A stretch of DNA of 64,000 nt from Lachnospiraceae bacterium (GCA_015057115.1 SVEZ01000005.1:89097-153096), one strand, 5' to 3'; numbered from the stretch's first letter, positions 51,704 to 63,472 are shown. Numbers and translations are program-made. The notes: generated from the sequence alone by a model not told the origin.

Positions 51704-51957
51704 TAAAGATGTTAAGTAGTTGTGAAATCCATGTTGAAGTTCATTTTATAAGTTTTTAGGAATTTTTTTGTCCACAAAATTGTGAAGTTATTCTGAACTT
51801 ATAAATTACGTTTAAACCATGTTCTAAACGTGTTCAAATAGTGAACTATCAAGGGTTAAGACACTTTTAAACATATTAACAGGCACTACTACTAAGAATA
51901 CTAAATTATTATTATTTATATATTTATTTTTACCCGAAAGGAGTTATAAACACCATT
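51704..51957. other. Origin of replication, unwinding region (oriC part 2)
   Basis: Between dnaA and dnaN lies an AT-rich 254-bp region. It has a DnaA-like box TTGTCCACA (51768-51776) and, near its right end, the trinucleotide series CTACTACTAAGAATACTAAA (from 51886) running into a TTATTATTATT stretch. That series matches the 3-base periodic DnaA-trio element that lies in the unwinding region of many bacterial origins. The bipartite layout (boxes before dnaA, melting region after it) is that of Bacillus oriC. Confidence 0.75.
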
Positions 51958-53067
51958 ATGAAACTGACATGCTCGAAAACAAATCTTCTAAAAGGAGTAA
52001 ATATTGTATCAAAAGCGGTTCCTACAAGAACCAGTATGGCAATCTTAGAATGTATTCTGATTGATGCTTCTTCTGATGAGATTAAATTAACAGCGAATGA
52101 CATGGAACTTGGAATTGAAACCATCATTGATGGTGTAATTGAAGAAAGAGGAATCATTGCTTTGGATGCAAAGATCTTTTCTGAGATTGTTCGTAAGTTA
52201 CCGGATAATGAAGTTACCATTCAGACTGATGCATCTTTTAAAACAGTGATTACCTGTGAAAAGTCCAAATTCAATATTATTGGTAAATCCGGTGAAGATT
52301 TCTCTTATTTACCAAATATTGAAAAAAATGATAAACTGACAATTTCTCAGTTTACATTAAAGGATGTAATCAGACAGACCATTTTCTCTATTTCGGATAA
52401 TGATAATAATAAATTGATGACAGGAGAACTGTTTGATATTCATGAAAACGAATTGAAAGTGGTATCTTTGGATGGACATCGTATTTCCATTCGTAAGATT
52501 GAGTTAAAACAGAGCTATCCTTCAAAGAAATTGGTTGTTCCCGGTAAAACTTTGCAGGAAATCAGTAAGATTTTAACCGGTGGAACAGAAGACGATATTA
52601 ACATTTACTATACCAACAACCATATTTTATTTGAGTTTGATAAGACAGTAGTTGTTTCCAGATTAATTGAAGGAGAATATTTTAAGATTGATCAGATGTT
52701 ATCCTCCGATTATGAAACAAAGTTTAAGATTAATAAACGTGAGTTGTTAAGTTCTATTGATCGTGCAACTCTTCTTGTAAAAGAGGGAGATAAGAAGCCG
52801 ATTATTATGAACGTTTTAGATGATAATATTGAGTTAAAGATTAATTCCTTTATTGGTTCTATGAACGAAAATATTGATATTACCAAGGAAGGTAAAGATA
52901 TTATGATCGGATTTAATCCGAAATTCTTTATTGATGCGTTACGTGTTATTGATGAAGAAGAAATTACTTTGTACATGGTAAATCCAAAGGCACCTTGTTT
53001 TATCAAGGACGAAAAAGAAAGCTATATTTATCTGATTTTACCTGTTAACTTTAATGCAGCAAATTAG
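51958..53067 (+). CDS. dnaN: DNA polymerase III beta subunit (sliding clamp)
   Basis: The dimeric ring clamp that tethers polymerase. It is 369 aa in three repeated clamp folds, starting MKLTCSKTNLLKGVNIVSKA, with typical segments such as TANDMELGIETIIDG and VVSLDGHRISIRKI, and the C-terminal YMVNPKAPCFIKDE, followed by the LPVNF tail. GAAAGGAG precedes the ATG. It follows the origin region and precedes yaaA by 8 bp. Confidence 0.99.
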   Translation: MKLTCSKTNLLKGVNIVSKAVPTRTSMAILECILIDASSDEIKLTANDMELGIETIIDGVIEERGIIALDAKIFSEIVRKLPDNEVTIQTDASFKTVITCEKSKFNIIGKSGEDFSYLPNIEKNDKLTISQFTLKDVIRQTIFSISDNDNNKLMTGELFDIHENELKVVSLDGHRISIRKIELKQSYPSKKLVVPGKTLQEISKILTGGTEDDINIYYTNNHILFEFDKTVVVSRLIEGEYFKIDQMLSSDYETKFKINKRELLSSIDRATLLVKEGDKKPIIMNVLDDNIELKINSFIGSMNENIDITKEGKDIMIGFNPKFFIDALRVIDEEEITLYMVNPKAPCFIKDEKESYIYLILPVNFNAAN

Positions 53068-53075
53068 GGAGACTT

Positions 53076-53285
53076 ATGGAAGTTATTAAACTGAGAGAGG
53101 AATACATTAAACTGGGTCAGGCTTTAAAAGCATCTGGCCTGGTTGGTTCCGGTGTAGATGCAAAAAATGTAATTTTAGATGGTCTTGTTACTGTGAATGA
53201 TGAAGTAGAGACCCGTCGTGGAAGAAAATTATATGATGGAGATATTGTTTCTTTTGAGGGAGAAGCAATACGGATAGAGAAATGA
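53076..53285 (+). CDS. yaaA: S4-domain RNA-binding protein YaaA
   Basis: A 69-aa protein consisting of an S4-like RNA-binding fold (YIKLGQALKASGLVGSGVDA, then ILDGLVTVNDEVETRRGRKL). It occurs between dnaN and recF in nearly all Firmicutes; in Bacillus it is linked to ribosome biogenesis. Its stop overlaps the recF start by 4 bp. Confidence 0.95.
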   Translation: MEVIKLREEYIKLGQALKASGLVGSGVDAKNVILDGLVTVNDEVETRRGRKLYDGDIVSFEGEAIRIEK

Positions 53286-54373
53286 TCGTAAAATCAGTGG
53301 AACTTTCCGATTTTCGGAATTATGGATCATTGCTTTTAAATTTCAGTGATGGTATCAACATTTTGTATGGGGATAATGCCCAGGGAAAAACAAATATTTT
53401 GGAATCCATTTATTTAAGCGGAACTACCAAGTCCCATCGCGGAAGCAAAGATAAAGAAATGATACATTTTGGCAAGGAAGAGGCACATATCCGCACAGTT
53501 GTTGAAAAACAGGGAAAAGAATATCGCATTGATATGCACATTAAAAAGCATAAGACAAAAGGAATTGCTATTAATCAGGTTCCTATCAAAAAAGCGTCGG
53601 ATTTGTTTGGTGTGTTAAATCTGATTTTCTTTTCTCCTGAAGATTTAAATATTATAAAAGAAGGACCGGCAGAGAGGCGACGCTTCTTAGATATGGAGCT
53701 GTGTCAGCTTGATAAGATATATTTATATAATCTTTCAAAGTACAATAAGATTTTAAATCAAAGAAACAAGTTGTTAAAAGATATGTTCCAGAATCCGGAG
53801 CTTCGCTCTACCCTTGATATATGGGATCAACAGTTGATTACTTACGGAACAAAGATTATTCAGCGACGCAGACAATTTGTGGAAGAATTAAATACCATTA
53901 TTTTTACAATACACAAAAAGCTTTCGGGAAACAAAGAAGAATTATTTTTATCTTATGAACCGGACTGTTCGGATGTTTACTATCCACAGAAATTGTGTGA
54001 AGCGAGAGAAAAAGATGAACGATTCGGTTCTACCAGTGTGGGTCCCCATCGTGACGATATTTCATTTTTTATCGGAAACATTGATATTCGAAAATTTGGT
54101 TCTCAGGGGCAGCAGAGAACTGCGGCACTTTCATTAAAGCTGTCAGAAATCGAACTGGTGAAAAAGATAATCGGTGAGGAACCGGTGCTTTTATTGGATG
54201 ATGTTTTATCGGAATTAGATTCCAACAGACAGAACCAGTTATTAAATAGTTTATCCACAACACAGACAATGATTACGTGTACAGGTTTGGATGAGTTTAT
54301 AAAAAATAGATTGAAACTAGACAAAGTTTTTCGTGTAACAGACGGAGTGGTTACCGAAGAATCGAAAGCTTGA
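53282..54373 (+). CDS. recF: DNA replication and repair protein RecF
   Basis: An SMC-like ATPase that loads RecA at gaps with RecO and RecR. It is 363 aa. Walker A is LYGDNAQGKTNILESIYL, the signature motif is FGSQGQQRTAALSLKLSEIE, and Walker B is PVLLLDDVLSELDSNRQNQL. The start overlaps yaaA by 4 bp, and the gene is followed 13 bp later by gyrB. Confidence 0.98.
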   Translation: MIVKSVELSDFRNYGSLLLNFSDGINILYGDNAQGKTNILESIYLSGTTKSHRGSKDKEMIHFGKEEAHIRTVVEKQGKEYRIDMHIKKHKTKGIAINQVPIKKASDLFGVLNLIFFSPEDLNIIKEGPAERRRFLDMELCQLDKIYLYNLSKYNKILNQRNKLLKDMFQNPELRSTLDIWDQQLITYGTKIIQRRRQFVEELNTIIFTIHKKLSGNKEELFLSYEPDCSDVYYPQKLCEAREKDERFGSTSVGPHRDDISFFIGNIDIRKFGSQGQQRTAALSLKLSEIELVKKIIGEEPVLLLDDVLSELDSNRQNQLLNSLSTTQTMITCTGLDEFIKNRLKLDKVFRVTDGVVTEESKA

Positions 54374-54377
54374 ATAG

Positions 54378-56309
<1,932 letters not shown>

Positions 56310-56341
56310 TGGCAAATGCCAATGTTTAAGGAGAATTTGGA

Positions 56342-58831
56342 ATGGAAGATAATATTTTTGACAAAATTCATGAAGTTGACCTGAAAAAAACCATGGAAAC
56401 ATCCTACATTGACTATGCCATGAGTGTTATTGCATCCCGCGCATTGCCGGATGTAAGAGATGGATTGAAACCGGTACAGCGTAGAGTGTTGTACTCCATG
56501 ATTGAATTAAGTAATACTTACGATAAACCACACCGTAAATGTGCCCGTATCGTAGGTGATACCATGGGTAAATACCATCCACACGGTGACTCCTCCATTT
56601 ATGGAGCACTTGTCAACATGGCACAGGAATGGTCTACCCGTTATCCACTTGTTGACGGTCATGGTAACTTCGGTTCTGTGGATGGCGATGGCGCTGCTGC
56701 TATGCGATACACAGAGGCAAGATTAAGTAAGATTTCCATGGAAATGTTGGCGGATATCAACAAAGATACCGTAGATTTCATGCCGAACTTCGATGAGACG
56801 GAAAAAGAGCCGGTTGTACTGCCTTCTCGTTTTCCAAACTTGTTGGTAAACGGAACAACCGGTATTGCAGTAGGTATGGCTACCAATATGCCGCCTCACA
56901 ACCTGCGGGAAGTAATTGCAGCAGTTGTTAAAATCATTGATAACCGTGTACAGGAAGGAAGAAAAACCGAAATCGAAGAAATCCTTGATATTATCAAGGG
57001 ACCGGATTTTCCAACAGGAGGAGAAATCCTTGGTACTCGCGGAATCGAAGAAGCGTACCGTACCGGTCGCGGAAAAATTCGTGTTCGCGCAGTAACCAAT
57101 ATTGAACCAATGCAGAATGGAAAGAACCGTATTATTGTTACGGAACTTCCATACATGGTAAATAAAGCCCGCTTAATCGAGAAAATTGCAGAACTGGTAC
57201 GTGATAAGAAGGTCGTGGGAATTACGGATCTTCGTGATGAATCCAACCGACAGGGTATGCGTATTTGTATTGAATTACGAAAAGACGTAAATCCAAACGT
57301 GATTTTAAACCAGTTATACAAGCATACACAGCTCCAGGATACCTTCGGTGTTATCATGCTTGCACTTGTAAATAATGAGCCGAAGGTTTTAACCCTTTTG
57401 GAGATTTTGGATTACTACCTGAAACATCAGGAAGATGTAGTAACCCGCAGAACGAAATTTGATTTAAATAAGGCAGAAGAAAGAGCTCATATTTTAGAGG
57501 GATATCTGATTGCCTTAGACAATATTGATGAAGTAATTTCCATTATCCGTGGAAGTAAAACTACCGTAGAAGCAAAAGAGAAATTAATGGCTCGTTTTGC
57601 TTTGTCCGATGCCCAGGCCCAGGCAATCGTAGATATGCGTCTGCGTGCGTTGACCGGTTTGGAACGGGAGAAAATCGAGAAAGAATATGCGGATTTAAAA
57701 GAACTCATCAAACATTTGAAAGAAATCTTAGCAGATGAGAACGTATTATTAACGGTTATCAAGGAAGAAATTCTTGAGATTTCCAATAAATACGGAGATG
57801 ACAGAAGAACCAGCATCGGTTTTGATGAATTCGATATTTCCATGGAGGATATGATTCCGAAGTCCGATGCGGTCATCACCATGACCAAGCTTGGATATAT
57901 CAAGCGTATGAGTACGGAAAACTTCAAGAGTCAGAACCGTGGCGGTCGTGGAATCAAGGGTATGGAAACCATCGAAGATGATTACATTGTAGAATTGATG
58001 ATGACCACAACCCATCACAATCTGATGTTCTTTACCAACACCGGTAGAGTATACCGTATGAAGGCTTACGAAATACCGGAAGCAGGAAGAACCGCAAGAG
58101 GAACCGCCATTATCAACCTGTTGCAGCTTCAGCCGGGAGAGAGTATCACCTCGGTTATTCCGATTGGAGAATACGAAGAAGATAAATATCTTTTCATGGT
58201 AACCAAGAAGGGAATTGCTAAGAAGACGCCGCTTCAGGAATATGCCAATATCCGTAAAACCGGTCTTTTGGCCATCAACCTTCGTGAAGATGATGAACTG
58301 ATTGAAGTTCAGATTACGGATAACACGAAAGACATTATTATGATCAGTAAATTTGGTCAGTGTATCCGTTACCACGAAACCGATGTAAGAAGCACCGGAA
58401 GAACATCCATGGGTGTTATCGGAATGAGTCTGGTAGATCTGGATGAGGTTGTGGCAATGCAGACCGATACTCAGGGAGAAACCATTCTGGTAGTAGCAGA
58501 AAAAGGTATTGGAAAGCGTACCAGCGTTACTGAATTTACACCGCAGAACCGTGGCGGTAAGGGTGTAAAATGCTATAAGATTACCGAAAAAACCGGCAAT
58601 ATCGTAGGTGCCAAGGCAGTCAATATCGATGATGAGATTATGATGATTACCACAGAAGGAATTATCATCCGTATGAAGGTAGACGGAATCGCGGAATACG
58701 GACGAGTAACTTCCGGAGTGAAGCTCATTAATTTGGATGAAGGCGTGCTGGTAGCATCCGTTGCAAAGGTAAAAGAAACCAAAGAATTATACGAACAGGA
58801 AGAATCATCAGAAGAAGAAACTCAGGAGTAG
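56342..58831 (+). CDS. gyrA: DNA gyrase subunit A
   Basis: The DNA-cleaving half of gyrase. It is 829 aa. The active Tyr lies in [13 protein letters not shown]; the GyrA box of the C-terminal pinwheel reads QNRGGKG (in [16 protein letters not shown]), with a related QNRGGRG earlier. The C-terminus is acidic ([11 protein letters not shown]). In the quinolone-determining region it reads [20 protein letters not shown]: Ser is at the position of E. coli Ser83, while the position of Asp87 is Gly. AAGGAG lies before the ATG. Confidence 0.99.
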   Translation: MEDNIFDKIHEVDLKKTMETSYIDYAMSVIASRALPDVRDGLKPVQRRVLYSMIELSNTYDKPHRKCARIVGDTMGKYHPHGDSSIYGALVNMAQEWSTRYPLVDGHGNFGSVDGDGAAAMRYTEARLSKISMEMLADINKDTVDFMPNFDETEKEPVVLPSRFPNLLVNGTTGIAVGMATNMPPHNLREVIAAVVKIIDNRVQEGRKTEIEEILDIIKGPDFPTGGEILGTRGIEEAYRTGRGKIRVRAVTNIEPMQNGKNRIIVTELPYMVNKARLIEKIAELVRDKKVVGITDLRDESNRQGMRICIELRKDVNPNVILNQLYKHTQLQDTFGVIMLALVNNEPKVLTLLEILDYYLKHQEDVVTRRTKFDLNKAEERAHILEGYLIALDNIDEVISIIRGSKTTVEAKEKLMARFALSDAQAQAIVDMRLRALTGLEREKIEKEYADLKELIKHLKEILADENVLLTVIKEEILEISNKYGDDRRTSIGFDEFDISMEDMIPKSDAVITMTKLGYIKRMSTENFKSQNRGGRGIKGMETIEDDYIVELMMTTTHHNLMFFTNTGRVYRMKAYEIPEAGRTARGTAIINLLQLQPGESITSVIPIGEYEEDKYLFMVTKKGIAKKTPLQEYANIRKTGLLAINLREDDELIEVQITDNTKDIIMISKFGQCIRYHETDVRSTGRTSMGVIGMSLVDLDEVVAMQTDTQGETILVVAEKGIGKRTSVTEFTPQNRGGKGVKCYKITEKTGNIVGAKAVNIDDEIMMITTEGIIIRMKVDGIAEYGRVTSGVKLINLDEGVLVASVAKVKETKELYEQEESSEEETQE

Positions 58832-58837
58832 AAGAAT

Positions 58838-59995
58838 ATGAAAAAAGGGTTATTGCTTTTTTCAGGTGCTGTTGAAACCTTGGAGTTTTTCTCAGCCCGG
58901 CTTGCATTGTCTTACAAAAAAGATGGCTATGACATCTTTACCTTTAGAATTCATAAGGAAAAAGAGGATTATTCTGCATTGAAGGAATTTCTATCCTCCC
59001 ATGAGACATTGCTTTTAACCTTTAACTATATTGGTCTGAGTGGTGAAGATTTTTTACAAGAGGGAAAAGACGTTGTCTTTTCCCTTTTTCCAATTCAGAA
59101 AAAAGTGATTCTGGTAGATCACCCAATCTATTACCATGACCAATTATCTGTAACAGAGGAAGATACTGCTTTGTACTGTGTAGACGAAGATCATGTAGAT
59201 TATATACGAACGTATTATCCACAGATAAAAAGCGTAAGATTTCTTCCTTTGGCGGGAACAGAATATTGTACAGAACATAAACCAATCAAAGATCGGAGTA
59301 TTCCCCTTTTGTTTGCCGGAAATTATGTGCGAAAAGAGCGATTACTTTCTTATCTAACAGGTTTGGATCAGGATTATAAGGAATTTTATTACTCTATTGT
59401 AGAGGACTTAAAGAAAAAACCGGAACAGTCTGTGCAGTTTGCAATGGAAAGCAGCCTGTTGGCGCTTTTTCCGAAGGCATCTAAAAAGGAACTGGCAGCA
59501 GCCATGCATGGCATGTTGTTTGTGGATTTGTATATCCGTTCTTATTTCCGTGCAAAGGTGGTGCAAACCATTGCAGATGCCAAAATACCAATCTATGTTA
59601 TTGGAAAAGATTGGCAATATTTAGAAACAAAGCATCCGGAGTGTATTCACATGGTTGGAAACGGATATGAAAACACGGAATTTTGCCTAAAACACATGGA
59701 AGAAGCAAAGCTTTCCTTAAACGTCATGCCCTGGTTTAAGCGGGGATTTCATGATCGAATTCCATCCTCTATGTTGCAAAAAGCAGTCAGTGTCACAGAT
59801 CCGTCCGATTATATTTTAAAGAACTTTACGGATGGGGAGGATTTACTGCTCTATTCATTACATGAAATAGACAGGCTTCCGGATTTGATAAATGACAGTT
59901 TGAGGGATGAAGGATATCTGCAAAGTATGGCAGATAGAAGCTATCAGAAAGCAAAGGAGGAACATACCTGGGAAGAAAGATATAGAAAATTGTAA
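58838..59995 (+). CDS. CgeB-like glycosyltransferase family protein
   Basis: A 385-aa protein starting 6 bp after gyrA. The N-terminal half has the Rossmann-type pattern seen in DUF3880/CgeB glycosyltransferases (VILVDHPIYYHDQL, then ALYCVDEDHVDYI). The C-terminal half has the nucleotide-sugar side typical of the family: IYVIGKDWQYLETKHPECIH, KLSLNVMPWFKRGFHDRI and SVTDPSDYILKNFTDGED. Family relatives glycosylate spore coats, flagellins or surface proteins; the acceptor here is unknown. It is an accessory gene attached to the end of the gyrase operon. Confidence 0.85.
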   Translation: MKKGLLLFSGAVETLEFFSARLALSYKKDGYDIFTFRIHKEKEDYSALKEFLSSHETLLLTFNYIGLSGEDFLQEGKDVVFSLFPIQKKVILVDHPIYYHDQLSVTEEDTALYCVDEDHVDYIRTYYPQIKSVRFLPLAGTEYCTEHKPIKDRSIPLLFAGNYVRKERLLSYLTGLDQDYKEFYYSIVEDLKKKPEQSVQFAMESSLLALFPKASKKELAAAMHGMLFVDLYIRSYFRAKVVQTIADAKIPIYVIGKDWQYLETKHPECIHMVGNGYENTEFCLKHMEEAKLSLNVMPWFKRGFHDRIPSSMLQKAVSVTDPSDYILKNFTDGEDLLLYSLHEIDRLPDLINDSLRDEGYLQSMADRSYQKAKEEHTWEERYRKL

Positions 59996-60012
59996 AAGGA
60001 TATATTTGGAGG

Positions 60013-60225
60013 GAAGAAATTGGAAAGCGAACACTGGACGTATATGTTCAGAATCGTCTAATGGAACGTCTGGGATATAGTACGAAGAGAATGTATTATG
60101 TATTAAAGCCACCGGCGTGGGAATGTTGGCATCATAGAATGGGAATATTGTATGCTCTGGTGCGGGGAGAGATGGAAACTGCAAAGGAAAGAATAGAAAT
60201 GTTTGCAGAAAATATAAAAAAATGA
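60013..60225 (+). pseudogene. C-terminal remnant of a helix-turn-helix-type regulator
   Basis: An open stretch without a proper start encodes IGKRTLDVYVQNRLMERLGY, STKRMYYVLKPPAWECWHHR and EMETAKERIEMFAENIKK. This helical pattern recalls the tail of XRE regulators with TPR-like C-termini found in Lachnospiraceae. The upstream DNA-binding part is missing. A GGAGGG at 60009-60014 serves no sensible frame. I treat it as the decayed end of a gene. The family guess is from recognition only. Confidence 0.5.
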
Positions 60226-60250
60226 TATAGTGAGATTGCGCAAAAGATAA

Positions 60251-60967
60251 CACATTTCTGCAGAAAATATTGAACCAGTAATTAATCCAAACGGCGATGT
60301 TACATATGAAATCCAGTACGGAGAATACAATAATAAGGTTGAAGTTTTAAAAAATAATAGTAATTATATTAAACTTAGTGTTGAGCAGGGAGATATTTCT
60401 GATGTCTTTATAATTGATCAAAATGGAAATTATACAGTGGATGGAAATAAAATTGAGATAGAGGAAATTGCTTCTGCAACTGATGATGGTGTAGATGCGG
60501 CTAGATTGATGGAAGCAGGTGGAGTTTCTGTTATTAATCGTCTCACAAAGGTATGCCCATATGGTAAGGAAAGTGATTATACATACAAGTTGGGAATTGC
60601 AGAGAACAAAAATATAAATTTAGAACAAGCGATTAAGGATATGACATTTACTGTTTTTTTGGCGGCGCTGACAGGCGCATTAGGATTGAGTGCTAAGATT
60701 GGAGGAGCACCGCTAGTAATTGTGAAAGGAGAGGGATATGCGGATACACCACTTGGATGTATTTACACATTTATCAATTATTTTGATGCGGAAACACGTG
60801 GTCTATCTTTTAAAGTTACAAATTATGCACATGAAAAATACAAAGACAGATATATAAAGCCAGTAAATTTGTATGGATTTAAATCTAACTATACGTGGTA
60901 CACAAAACCGAATTTCAAAGGGTATACTGAAAAAGAAACTTTGTATCAAACAAAAGAATTTTTTTAG
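60251..60967 (+). pseudogene. 5'-truncated gene for a secreted-type protein
   Basis: The frame is open from 60251 after a stop and reads NIEPVINPNGDVTYEIQYGE, EVLKNNSNYIKLSVEQGDIS and on to YTEKETLYQTKEFF, but the first 60 codons have no ATG, GTG or TTG until a GTG at 60437, which has no ribosome site. A hydrophobic stretch (TFTVFLAALTGALGLSAKIG) lies in the middle. The missing 5' end probably held a signal peptide. It directly abuts the regulator remnant, so a deletion may have fused two gene fragments. Function unknown. Confidence 0.6.
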
Positions 60968-60977
60968 GAGTAACACG

Positions 60978-61177
60978 ATGAAAAAAAAGTTATGTTTTGG
61001 TTGATTTATGCGTTGATACATGCAATCGGTTGGATGATAACGTCAATATATGCTCTATTTATTATTCCGTGGGAAGGCCAAATATGGGGACTTTGTGTAA
61101 TGATTGGTGTTTGCTTTGGGGTGCCGTTGATATTTGGTTTATTATGTTTGATTATTAGAGTGATAAAAAGTGAGTGA
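60978..61177 (+). CDS. Small two-helix membrane protein, frame broken at a poly-A tract
   Basis: TAGGAG precedes an ATG at 60978, but that frame stops after eight codons. After a run of eight A (60981-60988) the next frame from ATG 60992 encodes 61 residues: FWLIYALIHAIGWMITSIYA (helix 1) and LCVMIGVCFGVPLIFGLLCL (helix 2). Adding one A would join the ribosome site and start to the membrane frame. Either a slip has knocked the gene out, or the tract allows on/off switching; translation from 60992 is also possible. No family recognised. Confidence 0.5.
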
Positions 61178-61209
61178 AAAATATTACAAAGTAAGTAAAT
61201 AGTATAAAG

Positions 61210-61250
61210 TAGCATAATAGGATTGGTAAAATACCGGTCTTATTATGCTA
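61210..61250. terminator. Hairpin in the accessory patch
   Basis: TAGCATAATAGGATTGGTA pairs with TACCGGTCTTATTATGCTA over 19 bp with a few mismatches or G-U pairs. Neither side has a strong T run, so the terminator role is uncertain. Confidence 0.4.
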
Positions 61251-61264
61251 TAAAAGCAATCCTG

Positions 61265-61833
61265 ATGGGTATAGTGAATAGCGTATGGTATGGAGGGGAA
61301 AATGATACCGAAATGACAGAAAAATATGAAGGTAAATCCGTTATGGAGAAGTATGTTTTTGGAGATTACACGGTTGAATTCCTGGAAACCTAGAGGGCTT
61401 CTATAAGCTGGAGGGAAGCAAGCTTTTTATAACAGAAAAGTTTGAAGGCATTTGGAATGTCAGTGGTATGGTTGAAAAGCCCGGAGATTATTTGTTGTTG
61501 GTGAAGAAATATTTCGGAGAGGAAAAAAAGGTTTGGATTGAGGTAACTGAGCCGGAAACTGCCTATGAAGTGGAGAAAGGAACACTGTATGTATCAACGA
61601 TGGGTGCGCGGTTGTATACGAAACATCCAATTCCAAACCTGCATATAGGTATTATAGATAATGAAGGAAAAGAATTTACACCATTAGATTTGAAAAATAA
61701 AATCGGAACAGAGAATTATGACAAAGCAGATGAGGAATCAGACGGAAAGACTAAGACAATTTATACGATTCGTTTTGATAAAAAAATCTCTATGAAAGAC
61801 ATTAAGAATGTGGTGGTGGAATCCCGGCAATAA
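61265..61833 (+). pseudogene. Frame-shifted remnant of an unknown secreted-type gene
   Basis: Two frames join near 61380. The first, from an ATG at 61265, reads MGIVNSVWYGGENDTEMTEK ... KYVFGDYTVEF and ends at a TAG a few codons later. The second continues PGNLEGFYKLEGSKLFITEK ... IWNVSGMVEKPGDYLLLVKK and runs to 61833. The junction reads as one protein (…DYTVEF-PGNLEGFY…) if one base is added. The region has no clear ribosome site. The C-terminal part is a β-rich domain of unknown family. Confidence 0.6.
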
Positions 61834-61897
61834 ATATTTTAATATGATATAGTTAATGGAGAAGATAAAAATTTATCAACGGGGGGTAAAAAGAAAA

Positions 61898-62395
61898 ATG
61901 AAGGAAAGCAGAGTCAAAAGAATTGGATTTATCATTTTGTCATTATTATTATTTAGAATAATTTATGTTCTGCAATGTTCAATCGGCTACATCGGAAATG
62001 TTACAGGACTTCGGTGGTTGGTTAAGATTATGAATTTTCCGTTAGGGACAAGATTAGGAATATCAATAGTAGTTGGTTTATTGCTGGGCTATCTATTTAA
62101 AAACAAACTCAAGGCAAGGAGTATCGAAGTGCTTATTATAGGATTACTTATAGCCGGAACTTTGTTTTTCGATCCAATGCCGGTATGCGATTTTACATAT
62201 AAGTATATATGGAGCGGAGTATATACTGGAGTTATTCAACCATTAGTGCAAAATCATGTAACAGATTCTATGCCGCTGGGTAACTATGATATGGTGGTTT
62301 ATTATCATCCGGATGCTGTATTGAACCTTGTAGTTGGGTATTGTATTATGATGGTGGAGATATTTTTTATGAATAAGAAAGCGGAAAATAAATAA
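61898..62395 (+). CDS. Multi-pass membrane protein, unknown
   Basis: About 165 aa with four hydrophobic segments (IGFIILSLLLFRIIYVLQ; LGISIVVGLLLGYLF; IEVLIIGLLIAGTLFF; AVLNLVVGYCIMMVEIFF). The start at 61898 (MKESRVKRIG) follows GGGGGG by 11 bp; an earlier ATG at 61856 has no site. No catalytic motif is visible. It starts 64 bp after the frame-shifted remnant and is followed by another small gene on the same strand; the three may once have been an operon. Codon use is more AT-rich than gyrA. Confidence 0.6.
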   Translation: MKESRVKRIGFIILSLLLFRIIYVLQCSIGYIGNVTGLRWLVKIMNFPLGTRLGISIVVGLLLGYLFKNKLKARSIEVLIIGLLIAGTLFFDPMPVCDFTYKYIWSGVYTGVIQPLVQNHVTDSMPLGNYDMVVYYHPDAVLNLVVGYCIMMVEIFFMNKKAENK

Positions 62396-62435
62396 AAAAC
62401 CGGAGATTGGGTGAGAAATGAAGGGAGGTATTGGG

Positions 62436-62879
62436 ATGAAAAGGACAGTGAAGGTTTTGCCTTGGGCATTGCTGTGTTTTTCAATAATTGGAAATATAGT
62501 TGTAGCAATGATGTATTCAAAGGCAGCAGAAGAAGATGTAAACATTCGTGGCTTTTATCAGTACTTTAAAGATGGATATGTATGCTCTGCTACAATTGAC
62601 GATGAGGAGCAAAAATATTACATTTTAAAGCAGTATCCTACGTATGACGAAAAAGGGGATAAATTAGAAGAAGGAAAAATCCTGAAAACAGATAATGGAG
62701 GCATTCTCCTGGAAAGCAATGACGGTATTAAGCGCTTTGTTTTTATAGATGACAAAGGATTTACCTTTTATGATGAAGAAGAGAACCAGATTAGGTTTTT
62801 GGAGAGGAAAGGAGACGTTCCTACCTATCTGTTTGAAAGAAGTAGCAGATGTAATCCATTCTATGTTTGTAATATTTAA
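62436..62879 (+). CDS. Small membrane-anchored protein, unknown
   Basis: 147 aa from the ATG at 62436, which has GGGAGG 8 bp upstream. An N-terminal helix (VLPWALLCFSIIGNIVVAMM) anchors a polar domain with repeated acidic β-strand-like segments (YVCSATIDDEEQKYYILKQY; KRFVFIDDKGFTFYDEEE). No known domain is recognised. It lies in the accessory patch between the multi-pass membrane gene and a further small gene. Confidence 0.6.
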   Translation: MKRTVKVLPWALLCFSIIGNIVVAMMYSKAAEEDVNIRGFYQYFKDGYVCSATIDDEEQKYYILKQYPTYDEKGDKLEEGKILKTDNGGILLESNDGIKRFVFIDDKGFTFYDEEENQIRFLERKGDVPTYLFERSSRCNPFYVCNI

Positions 62880-62966
62880 CTTGGGATTATTTGGATACCT
62901 TTTTAAAGACTAATCCGATATGGCTTGTAATAATCCGCCCAACATTGTGGAAAAAGGAACTGAATT

Positions 62967-63323
62967 ATGAAAGACAATCAAAAATATGATATTCTTCGAT
63001 TTAGCAGCTTTGAAAAGATTAATATAAAAAAAGATAACGTAGAAGGTATATTACAAACCATAAAAAGGATTTTCCTCAATGGAATAGAAAATCCGGATTA
63101 CATGGAGGACGGGTATTATGTGCGGAAAGCTTCAGATGTTTTAAAATGTATTCCGATTGTGGGACAGTCACAGCAGGAATCAATAAAAAACAAAGCAGAG
63201 ATCGAGCAGGAGGATCAATCGGAAGGATGGCTGACAGCATATATTTTAAAGAATAATAAAATATGTTGTACTATCGGATATAGAAAAATTCAAAAACCAG
63301 TTGACAACTACATATCCCTTTAG
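62967..63323 (+). CDS. Small soluble protein, unknown
   Basis: 118 aa, starting MKDNQKYDILRFSSFEKINI. It contains GILQTIKRIFLNGIENPDYM and CCTIGYRKIQKPVDNYISL at the end. No signal peptide, membrane helix or known domain is seen. GGAAC rather than a strong ribosome site precedes the ATG. It is the last gene of the accessory patch, before tRNA-Ser. Confidence 0.5.
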   Translation: MKDNQKYDILRFSSFEKINIKKDNVEGILQTIKRIFLNGIENPDYMEDGYYVRKASDVLKCIPIVGQSQQESIKNKAEIEQEDQSEGWLTAYILKNNKICCTIGYRKIQKPVDNYISL

Positions 63324-63380
63324 TATAATAGTTATTGCGTTACGGCGCAGAATTTCATAAAACGAAGAAATTCGGAACTT

Positions 63381-63468
63381 GCAGAAGTACTCAAGAGGCC
63401 GAAGAGGTGCCCCTGCTAAGGGTATAGGTCGGGTGACCGGCGCGAGGGTTCAAATCCCTCCTTCTGCG
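63381..63468 (+). tRNA. tRNA-Ser(GCT)
   Basis: An 88-nt class II tRNA. The acceptor stem GCAGAAG/CTTCTGC is perfect, the anticodon loop CTGCTAA gives anticodon GCT, a long variable arm (GGTCGGGTGACC type) is present, and the T-arm GGGTTCAAATCCC is intact. The discriminator is G. Confidence 0.95.
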
Positions 63469-63472
63469 TTAA

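Noticed and set aside
56427..58375. Minus-strand open frames within gyrA
   Set aside because: Shadow frames of a highly conserved plus-strand gene; no independent ribosome sites or known domains.
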